Shown here: positions 51,844 through 59,524 of the stretch, one piece after another
How the letters are laid out: every line of letters begins with the position of its first letter
Position numbering within the stretch: position 1 is the first letter of the stretch
NCBI RefSeq assembly: GCF_040797425.1
Contig: NZ_JBFNEH010000013.1
Span: forward strand, 7,504 to 71,503
Origin: Symbiobacterium sp040797425
GTDB taxonomy: Bacteria > Bacillota > Sulfobacillia > Symbiobacteriales > Symbiobacteriaceae
Length of the DNA stretch: 64,000 bases
Direction: 5' to 3'
Program-made: the position numbers and the translations under genes
Notes under the pieces: generated by a model
The model's input: only the letters and a program-made list of their open reading frames with translations
The model's database searches: none
Told to the model about the DNA's origin: nothing

Positions 51844-51869
51844 GGGTCTGGCTCCTCCTCCCCGTGCCC

Positions 51870-52720
51870 TCAGCCCTTCACGCTGCCCGCGGTGAGGCCG
51901 GCGATCAGGTGGCGCTCAGCGAACAGGTAGAAGACGATTGCCGGCAGCATGGAGAGCGTGACGAGGCCATCACCAGTGCCAGGTTGGTCGAGTACTGGCC
52001 CTGGAACTGCATCACGCCCAGCGGTAGCGTCCACAGCCGGTCGTCGTTCAGCACGAGCAACGGCAGCAGGAATCCGTTCCAGCTGCTCACCATCGCCAGC
52101 ATGGAGACGGCGGCGAGGGCCGGCCGAGAGAGGGGCGTGAGCACCCGCCAGTAGAAGCCGAGGGCGGTGCAGCCGTCGATCGCGGCGGCCTCCTCCAGCT
52201 CCACCGGGATCGCCCTGAAGTAATCGCGCAGGATCAGGATGTTCATCGGCAGGCCGAAGGCCGCCTGGGGCAGGATGACGCCCCAGAGGCTGTCGATGAG
52301 CCCCAGCTGCCTCAGCAGGATGTAGAGCGGCAGCGTGGCCACCGTGAGCGGAAACAGCATGCCGAGGATGAAGAAGTTGTAGGTGAGCCGGCTGCCCGCG
52401 AAGGAGTACCGGGCCAGGACGAACGCCGCCATGCTCGAGACCAGGACGGTCACCACCACAGTGGCCACGGTGACCACCACGGAGTTGCCCATCTGGCGCC
52501 AGAAGCTGGGGCTGGACAGGATCCCGCCGTAGTTGGACGAGATAAACGGGTTCGGAAGGCCGAAGGGGTCGAGCATGAGCTGGCCGTTGGTCTTGAAGCC
52601 GTTGATGGCCGTGCTGACCAGCGGGATGAGCACGAAGAGCGCCACGATGGAGGCGACGAGCACCCGGACGACGAGCGAAGCGTCGACCCTCTGCTGTCGC
52701 TGGCCTGTCTGCTTGTGCAC
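51870..52720 (-). pseudogene. Carbohydrate ABC permease (MalG-like), frameshifted near its 3' end
   Basis: From the start at 52720 the frame encodes a MalG-type permease through six-segment topology and the EAA loop (LEEAAAIDGCTALGFYWRV) to STNLALVMA. At about 51960 it shifts: the original frame runs out as SSRSPCCRQ to a stop at 51905, while the next frame continues LVTLSMLPAIVFYLFAE to the normal GSVKG end at 51870. A single inserted base would restore it. Inactivation or sequence error. Confidence 0.82.
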
Positions 52721-52741
52721 CGCGCCTTGCCTCCTTTCGTG

Positions 52742-53578
52742 TCAGTCCGCGACCCGGGCGGCCGAGATGTCGCGCTTCATGACGAACTTCTGGTACAGCA
52801 GCGAGAAGGTGAGGCAAATGGCGAAGAGCACGACCGCCACCGCGCTGCCGTAGCCGAGGTTGAAGCGCTGGAAGCCGTACTTGTAGAGGTACGTCACCAT
52901 CGTCTCCGTGGCGTTGACCGGACCACCGGTGGTCATGACCCAGATGAGGTCGAAGAACTGCAGCGAGCCCACCACCGAAAGGTAGATGGTCAGCCGGATG
53001 GTGCTGCCCAGAAGCGGCAGCGTCACATACCGGGTCGCCTGCCATCCGTTGCAGCCGTCGATGAGGGCGGCCTCCTCCAGTTCCACCGGGATGTTCTGCA
53101 GACCCGCCATGTAGAGCACCAGGTGGTAGCCGAAGTACTTCCAGGTGATCGCCACGAAGATGGCGTACAGCGCCACCTTGGGGTCGCTCAGCCACGACTG
53201 GGGCGGCACGCCGATGAGGTTGAAGAAGGCGTTGACCAGACCGGAGCGGGGGTTGTAGATCGCCCGCCACATGACGGCGGTGGCCACGTCCGCCAGCACG
53301 TAGGGCAGGAAGAACACGGTGCGGAAGAAGGTCTTGCCCGGGAGCTTGCGGCCCACGAGCAGCGCCAGGGCCAGCGCCATGGGCAGCTGGAGCAAGAGCG
53401 AAAGACCCGCGATGATCAGGTTATGGCCGACCGCGGCGCGGAAGATGGGGTCGGCGAGGACCCTGCGGTAGTTCGCGAACCCCACCCACTTGGTCAGCGG
53501 GCCCAGGCCGTTCCAGTCGTAGGCGGAGTAGTGGGCCGCCTGAACGATGGGATACAGCACGAACATGGTGTACAGCAC
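52742..53578 (-). pseudogene. Carbohydrate ABC permease (MalF-like), truncated at its N-terminus
   Basis: Codes for 278 residues from LYTMFVLYPIVQAAHYSAYDW on, including the EAA loop (ELEEAALIDGCNGWQATRYV). The usual cytoplasmic start and the first half of membrane segment 1 are missing, replaced directly by the end of the receptor gene in another frame. No ribosome site precedes GTG 53578. It lies 21 bases before the MalG-like gene. Confidence 0.8.
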
Positions 53579-53581
53579 CAG

Positions 53582-54662
53582 CGGAGGAAGTCCACGGCCT
53601 CGGGCGGAGCGTTTACACCAACGGCGATGCAGTCGCCGCCGCCCAGCGCATCCGTGGGATCGCCGGCGCCGCCCTCCACCGCCGGGAAGGGGAACCAGCC
53701 GATCTTGTCGCCAGGGCCAACGCCGTCGGCAGCGTAGTCCTTGAACTGGTAGAACGCCCAGTGGCCCTGCAGCACCATGGCCGCCAGCTCGTTCGCCACG
53801 TTCGTGGCCTCGTCCCCCTGGTTGGCGCTGAGGAAGCCATCCTGGAAGGGCTGCTTGGCCACCAGTTCCTGCAGCTTCCGGCCGGCCTCCACAAAGGACT
53901 CGTCGGCGAAGGAGCCACCGTTCCTGGTGTAGGCCTTCTCAAAAGCCTCCTTGCCGCCCATGCGCAGCGCCAGGTACTCCCAGTAGAAGGCACCCTGCCA
54001 CTTGTCGCCCTCGCCGAGGGAGATGGGCGTGATGCCCGCGGCCTTCAGCTTGTCGATGGCCTCAAGGAACTCCGTCCAGGTCTTGGGCGGCTCGTTGATG
54101 CCCGCCTTGGCGAACAGTTCCTTGTTGTACCAGAAGCCGACCATGCCGATGTTCACCGGCACGCCGTAGTACTTGCCGTCGACGGCCATCATGTCGGCGT
54201 TGGCGATGGAATCAATCCAGCCGTCCTTCTGCAGTTCGGCGGTGATGTCCTTCACCAGGCCGGCTTCAACATACTCCCGCAGGCCGCCGCCGCCCCAGCT
54301 GTTGAACAGATCGGGCGGGTTGTTGGACTGCATGGCAGTGGCGATCTTCTGTTTGAACGCTTCGTTTTCGAGAACCGTGATCTCGATCTTCACATTGGGA
54401 TGCTCTTTCATGTAGGCCTCTGCGATGGCGTTCCACTTCTGCTCGGGTCCGCCGGTCCACAGATGCCACCAGGTAATCGTGACCTGATCCCCGGAGCCGC
54501 TCTCAGAGCCAGAACTGGTTTGGTGGTGTTGAGGTGCCGCCAGTGCTGGGAGCCGGAGTTTGAGTGGACTGTCCGCCCTGGCCGCCGCAGCCTGCCACGA
54601 GGCTGACGATGGTCAGGATGGCCAGCAGGGTCGGTACCAATCGCCGGATCCTCGAAACCATG
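53582..54662 (-). pseudogene. Carbohydrate-binding lipoprotein gene, frameshifted and 3'-deleted
   Basis: ATG 54662 opens a lipoprotein signal (lipobox Cys25, LVAGC) and linker that stops after 52 codons. The receptor body continues in another frame from about 54516 (SSGSESGSGDQVTITWW, EQKWNAIAEAYMKEHP, GFWYNKELF) to EAVDFLRW at about 53583, where it runs straight into MalF-coding sequence. The final about 90 residues of a normal receptor and the intergenic region are absent. Two independent lesions make this a real pseudogene candidate. Confidence 0.82.
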
Positions 54663-54777
54663 GAGTGCACCCCCATCTCGTGAGTTCTTACTCTGATGGT
54701 TGTTGTGTCTCACACACCGGCCGGCTTCCGCGAGGGAACGGAACCGGCCAGAGACAGGCCAGCGTCGGGTTACGGCA

Positions 54778-55842
54778 TCAGCGCCGGGCGTACAGGTCGA
54801 CGATGCGGCGCTCGTACGCCTCGTCCAGGCCCAGGGCCTTGAACACGGCCGTGTACGCAGCCACGGCGTCGGCCCGCTCGTGGGCGGCTGCCAGCTCCTC
54901 GTCGCCGATCTTCTCGGCGATGTCGCTGATGAACTGCCACTGCAGCACGCTCCGCCGGACGGCCGCCACCGGATCCTCGGTGTACGGGAAGAGGTCCAGG
55001 CCCAGCCACTCGCCGTTCGCGCCGTACTTCACCTGCTGCAGCACCTTGGCCAGCTCCACGGTCTGCCAGAAGAAGCTGGCGCCGACCATGTTGTCGTCGT
55101 CGAAGGCACCCCAGCCTGAGTTGCCGTGCTGGTGGCCCAGCAGGCCCTCCCGGGCCAGCAGGGCGGCGTACTCAGGCAGCGGCTCGTTGTTCATGATCAG
55201 GTGCTGCCAGTCCATGTTGATCTTCAGGTTGCGGGTGTCGGTGCCCATCTCGGCGATCTTCTTCACGATGAACATCGCCGAGGCGACGTTCCGCATCAGG
55301 ATCTGCATGGCCGGCTCGCTGTTCTTGTGCTCCAGGAGGTAGATCACGTTCTTCTTGTTGGCGTGCTCCACCGTCTCCTGGATGCCCTCCAGGAACCAGC
55401 CCCAGGTGGTGGCATAGTCGCGCTGGAAGGAGTAGTTGTAGCCCTCATTGCCCGGCCAGTAGATGAACCGCGCGCCCACCTCGGCCGCCATGTCGATGGC
55501 CCGCTTCATGTGGGCCACTGCCTCACGCCGCTTGCCGGGATCGGGGTTGATCAGCGCGCCCAGCTGGAACCGCGGGTTCGGCACCAGGCCGTAGCAGATG
55601 GTGGCAATGCGGTGGTCGCGTCCCAGCACCGTCCGGATCTGCTCCAGGTTCCGCTCGTCAATCTCGGTCTCGTAATGGAACTCGTAACCCTTCACCAGGG
55701 GGCCGAGCCCGTCCACCGCCCGCTTCAGTCGCTCCACGACGTCGAGGTCGGCCACCTCAGGATGGTAGCCGCCCGGCATGAAGCGTGTCGGAGAGATACC
55801 GAAAGCCCAGATGCCCACACTGGTATTCCACGTGTACGTCAT
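54778..55842 (-). CDS. Xylose isomerase-like TIM-barrel sugar isomerase/epimerase
   Basis: A 354-residue AP-endonuclease-2/xylose-isomerase-like barrel. YEFHYETEID, YLLEHKNSEPAM, INMDWQHLIMNNEP and LGHQHGNSGWGAFDDDN supply the Glu/Asp/His metal ligands; FPYTEDP follows near residue 300. It resembles bacterial xylose/rhamnose-type isomerases with short length. In this operon it may isomerise xylose or another aldose released by GH52/GH5. ATG 55842 with AAAGGATG; longer starts run into the upstream spacer. Confidence 0.78.
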   Translation of the reverse strand: MTYTWNTSVGIWAFGISPTRFMPGGYHPEVADLDVVERLKRAVDGLGPLVKGYEFHYETEIDERNLEQIRTVLGRDHRIATICYGLVPNPRFQLGALINPDPGKRREAVAHMKRAIDMAAEVGARFIYWPGNEGYNYSFQRDYATTWGWFLEGIQETVEHANKKNVIYLLEHKNSEPAMQILMRNVASAMFIVKKIAEMGTDTRNLKINMDWQHLIMNNEPLPEYAALLAREGLLGHQHGNSGWGAFDDDNMVGASFFWQTVELAKVLQQVKYGANGEWLGLDLFPYTEDPVAAVRRSVLQWQFISDIAEKIGDEELAAAHERADAVAAYTAVFKALGLDEAYERRIVDLYARR

Positions 55843-55997
55843 GTCCCGACATCCTTTCTGGCGATGAACTACTGCAGGCCTAAACTTCGTTCGACGGTCC
55901 ACCAAACTATCCGTGGTAAAGAATACTCCACGCGAAGGAGAGTTCCTCCTGCCAGAGATGTACTTTTTCTCATATTTCCGAGGGAGTCTCTTCCGGG

Positions 55998-58088
55998 CTA
56001 CCGGGCCTGGTCCAGCCAGAGCACGGCCGTGACGAGGCGCGGGTAAAGCCTGCTGCCACGGTCGGTGCCGGTGTTACTCCACACCTGGTCGGTGGCGGCC
56101 TGCATGGCGCACCCCTCCGTCTGCCAGGAGGCATGGACCCGGTCCCATTCCTCCGACCGGTCACCGAAGTCGAAGCCCAGCACCCGCTCCGCCACATACT
56201 GGCAGAGGATGATCTTGCTCACCCAGGTGTTCTCACTGGTAGAGGAGAGCTTCCAGCCGCCCGAGGTGGCGTCGATGCAGACGCCGGGGCGCAGCACCGT
56301 CGCCAGGTGCGTCTTCAGGGCGGAGATCAGGCGGCCGAACCGGCCGTTGGGACTGACGGCGTCATCGTCACCCAGCATGAAGGGGTAGATCAGCCCCTCG
56401 ATGGCCGGGATGATCCGGGAGGTGTTCCCGCCCTCGAACACGGCCGGGATGTACCCCTCCTCCGGGATGAACTTGGAGGCCACGGTGGCCGCCGCCCGGG
56501 CAGCCTGGTCCTCGGCCTTCGCCGCCTCCGCGGCCAGCCCCAGGCGCCGGAAGACGCGGCCCAGGCAGACGTAGGCCGCCCAGGTCTTCATGGCCAGGTA
56601 GAGATTGTTCCGGCTCTGCCCCAGGCTCGCGTCGAGGCTGTCATAGGTGGTGATCTCGCTGCTGTTGCCGCACCGGTCGCTGTCGGCGTCCATGATGCCG
56701 TCGCCGTTTCGGTCCCGCGCCACGAGGCTTGCCAGGCAGTCCCGGAAGACCGGCGCCGCCTCCCGCAGCCAGCCCTCATCGCCCGAGAGCAGGCCGTACA
56801 GGGAACCGGTGAGAATCCAGTTGTCCAGCTGCTCGTGGCTCATGTAGCTGAAGCAGCCTTTGATGTTGGTCCGCTCGTAGGAAGAATGGCCCGGCGGGGT
56901 GAAATGATTGGCAACGCACATGTCGTGCGTGAAGGCGATGCCGCCGGGGTAGAGGTTCCCCTCCCGGTCCTTCACCTTGTCGGTGTAGGAGTACCGGGCG
57001 ACGAACAGGTCCAGGTTGTTGCGTACGGTCCAGGGATGGTACCGGAGCTCCCAGTAGACCTGGTCGACCGTCAGGTCGAAGGTGTTCATCATCTGGTACT
57101 CGCCCTCGTTCACCACCCAGATCAGCCGGCCCTGCTCGTCCATGAGCAGTTCGGTGTTGGCCAGGTAGCTGTGAGTGAAGTGGGCCAGCATGAACTTCCG
57201 GTACCGGTTGAGAGGTGCACGCTCCAGCTCTTCGTCCCGCTCCCGGGCCAGGGCCAGGTAGCGCTCGCGGTGCTCCAGCACGTACGCCGCCACCTCCTCC
57301 ACGCTCCGGAAGAGCGCGGTGTAGGCGAACCGGGCTGGAATGCCGGTGGTGACGATCCCGCCCTGGTAAGTGGCCAGCGCCAGGGTGTAGGTGCGCTTCT
57401 CGCCCGCGGGGACGGTGAAGACCAGCCCGCCCTGCGTGCCCAGCCGGTTGATGATCGGCTCGCCGTAGAAGGCCGGCTCGACGATGTCCCAGTGGAGCAG
57501 TTCCTGCGCCTCGGGCGTGGGCAGGCAGGCCACCGCCACGGACGTGCCCGTGCCCGCTCCCAGCAGGGCGCCGGACGTCACGTCGGAGAGCACGCGCCGC
57601 ATCCCGTCCATGGCGAAGATCAGGCGGGCCGGCTCGTCTGACGACCGGTTGTCGAGCGTGATCTCGGCCAGGATCGCCGGAGCGAGGTGGAAGCGCCGCT
57701 CGGCCTCGTCCAGCGTCTCCAGGGGCGGAACCGGCCCGAAGGGGGTCACCAGCCGGAAGGTGAGGTCGCCGGCCTGCCACGTGTCGCCCGCCCAGGTCAT
57801 GGTGCGGGTGATCTCCCGGGGCTGGAAGGGCAGAACGTTCATCTGATTGGCGTCGTGCCGCGGGTCGGTGCCCACGAACGCGGCGGCGCCCTTTCCACGG
57901 CCGGAGCCGCTGAAGAACGGCAGCAGGCGGCCCAGCTGTCCCGGACGGGCGTAGCCGATGTAGACGTTCCAGTCGGGCGGGTGGACATCGCTCAGCGCAA
58001 AACCGCCGCCCCGACCGTAGAAACCCAGGCAGAACGACGCGTAGGCCCCCCACGGGCTGTGGTGCGCATAGAACGAGCTGGACTGCAC
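55998..58088 (-). CDS. Glycoside hydrolase family 52 beta-xylosidase
   Basis: A 696-residue GH52 enzyme, full length for the family. It begins SSSFYAHHSPWGAYASFCLG and has the two active-site blocks IWVVNEGEYQMMNTFDLTVDQ (about residues 323-343, nucleophile Glu328 or Glu330) and EITTYDSLDASLGQ (about 478-491, acid Asp483 or Asp486). It removes xylose from xylo-oligosaccharides with retention; no signal peptide, so cytosolic. GTG 58088 with AAGGAGAAGGAGG. It is divergent from a ROK regulator and heads the xylo-oligosaccharide genes. Confidence 0.93.
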   Translation of the reverse strand: MQSSSFYAHHSPWGAYASFCLGFYGRGGGFALSDVHPPDWNVYIGYARPGQLGRLLPFFSGSGRGKGAAAFVGTDPRHDANQMNVLPFQPREITRTMTWAGDTWQAGDLTFRLVTPFGPVPPLETLDEAERRFHLAPAILAEITLDNRSSDEPARLIFAMDGMRRVLSDVTSGALLGAGTGTSVAVACLPTPEAQELLHWDIVEPAFYGEPIINRLGTQGGLVFTVPAGEKRTYTLALATYQGGIVTTGIPARFAYTALFRSVEEVAAYVLEHRERYLALARERDEELERAPLNRYRKFMLAHFTHSYLANTELLMDEQGRLIWVVNEGEYQMMNTFDLTVDQVYWELRYHPWTVRNNLDLFVARYSYTDKVKDREGNLYPGGIAFTHDMCVANHFTPPGHSSYERTNIKGCFSYMSHEQLDNWILTGSLYGLLSGDEGWLREAAPVFRDCLASLVARDRNGDGIMDADSDRCGNSSEITTYDSLDASLGQSRNNLYLAMKTWAAYVCLGRVFRRLGLAAEAAKAEDQAARAAATVASKFIPEEGYIPAVFEGGNTSRIIPAIEGLIYPFMLGDDDAVSPNGRFGRLISALKTHLATVLRPGVCIDATSGGWKLSSTSENTWVSKIILCQYVAERVLGFDFGDRSEEWDRVHASWQTEGCAMQAATDQVWSNTGTDRGSRLYPRLVTAVLWLDQAR

Positions 58089-58132
58089 GCGTACAACCTC
58101 CTTCTCCTTACGAAAATCGCGGGGATAACTTT

Positions 58133-58172
58133 GTTTGAGTGGTAGCCAAACTCTCTGGGTTGAAGTATTATA
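58133..58172 (-). promoter_or_regulatory. GH52 promoter -10 with XylR-type operator
   Basis: On the minus strand TATAAT (58172-58167) is followed downstream by the dyad GTTTG (58133-58137) and CAAAC (58147-58151) with a 9-base spacer, within a wider TTTG-rich context like XylR boxes. A repressor bound there would block initiation of the GH52 gene. The -35 is weak. Confidence 0.5.
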
Positions 58173-58271
58173 AACCTGTCTCCATTTTCCCTGCCGCGAC
58201 GGCGAAAATGGGGAATCCGTCCTACGGACATGGCGGAAGGGGCTTCCAAACGTAAGGAGGTGACCCTTTTC

Positions 58272-59435
58272 GTGGTGAGAACAGGCGATTCGGCGATGGT
58301 CAAGCAGCTCAACAAGTCGATCGTCCTTAACTGCATTCGTCGCTCCTCTCCGATCTCGCGCACGAGTATTTCGCGCATGACCGGGCTGAACAAGTCCACG
58401 GTGTCTGTCTTGACGGCCGAATTGCTGACGGAAGGCCAGATTGTCGAGCTGGGCACAGGCCACTCGACGGGCGGGCGCCGCCCCAAGTTGCTCAGCTTCA
58501 ACGGCCGGGTCGGCCTGGCCCTCGGTATCGAGGTCGGGGTCACCTTCCTGCGCGGCGTGCTCTGCGACCTGACGGGCAACATCCTGGCCTCTCACCAGGT
58601 GCCCATGCCCCCCGGGCGGTCGGTAGAGGCCGCCCTGTCGGCGCTGGTGCAGATGGCGCAGCAGCTCATGAAGCAGGCCCCCAAGACGCCCATGGGGGTC
58701 CTGGGGCTCGGCGTGGGCGTGCCCGGCGTGGTGGACCGGGACCAGGGCACCGTGCTGCTGGCGCCCAACCTGGGCTGGCGTGACCTGCAGCTCCGGACGC
58801 TGCTGCAGCAGAGCCTCGGCCTGCCTGTCTTCCTCGAAAACGAGGCGAACGCCGCCGCCCTGGGCGAGAAGTGGTTCGGAGCAGGCAGCGGCGTTCCCAA
58901 CATGCTCTACGTCAGCGTCGGCACCGGCATCGGCACCGGCGTGATCTTGGGCGGCCAGCTCTTCCGGGGCGGGCACGGCCTGGCCGGCGAGGCCGGCCAC
59001 ATGGTGCTGGAGGCCGGCGGCCCCCCCTGCAACTGCGGCAACCGGGGCTGCTGGGAGCTTTACGCTTCCGAGGCGGCCCTGCTCCGCCGGCTGCGGGACG
59101 TGTCGCAGGATGCCGAGACCATCTACCAGCTCGCCTCCCGGGGCGATCCCAGGGTGGTGACCGCCATCAGCGCCGTGGGCGAGTATCTCGGCATCGGGCT
59201 GGTCAGCCTGGTGAACATCTTCGACCCGGACCTCGTGGTCATCGGCGGCCCGATGGCGCGCTGCGGCAAGTGGCTCATCAACCCGGCGGAGCGGGTGCTC
59301 TCCGAACGGCTGATGCTCCGCCGCGCCCGCAACCTGCACATCACCGTGGGCACCCTGGGCGAGAACTCCTGCGCCCTGGGCGCTGCCTCGATCCTCGTGG
59401 AGGCGCACTTCAGTTCCGGTGGAATGGTCGTATAA
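58272..59435 (+). CDS. xylR: ROK-family transcriptional regulator (XylR-like)
   Basis: A 387-residue repressor. The N-terminal winged helix (about residues 8-65) has SISRMTGLNKSTVSVLTAELL; the ROK domain has GIEVGVTFLRGVLCD and the zinc motif CNCGNRGCWELYAS near residue 260. Such proteins bind xylose-like ligands and repress xylan genes. GTG 58272 is chosen behind AAGGAGGTGA. Divergent from the GH52 gene with a dyad between them, so it is the likely local regulator. Confidence 0.88.
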   Translation: MVRTGDSAMVKQLNKSIVLNCIRRSSPISRTSISRMTGLNKSTVSVLTAELLTEGQIVELGTGHSTGGRRPKLLSFNGRVGLALGIEVGVTFLRGVLCDLTGNILASHQVPMPPGRSVEAALSALVQMAQQLMKQAPKTPMGVLGLGVGVPGVVDRDQGTVLLAPNLGWRDLQLRTLLQQSLGLPVFLENEANAAALGEKWFGAGSGVPNMLYVSVGTGIGTGVILGGQLFRGGHGLAGEAGHMVLEAGGPPCNCGNRGCWELYASEAALLRRLRDVSQDAETIYQLASRGDPRVVTAISAVGEYLGIGLVSLVNIFDPDLVVIGGPMARCGKWLINPAERVLSERLMLRRARNLHITVGTLGENSCALGAASILVEAHFSSGGMVV

Positions 59436-59457
59436 GGCTTGTGGCACAAAGACGGAA

Positions 59458-59483
59458 GGGGTCGCGACTCGGGTCGCGACCCC
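59458..59483. terminator. Bidirectional terminator after xylR
   Basis: A perfect 11-base-pair stem, GGGGTCGCGAC (59458-59468) with GTCGCGACCCC (59473-59483) and a 4-base loop, then TGTTGCTT. It separates xylR from the convergent aminotransferase-fusion gene. Confidence 0.8.
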
Positions 59484-59524
59484 TGTTGCTTGCACCCGTT
59501 GCCTGCGCGAACCGCCGCGCCTGA

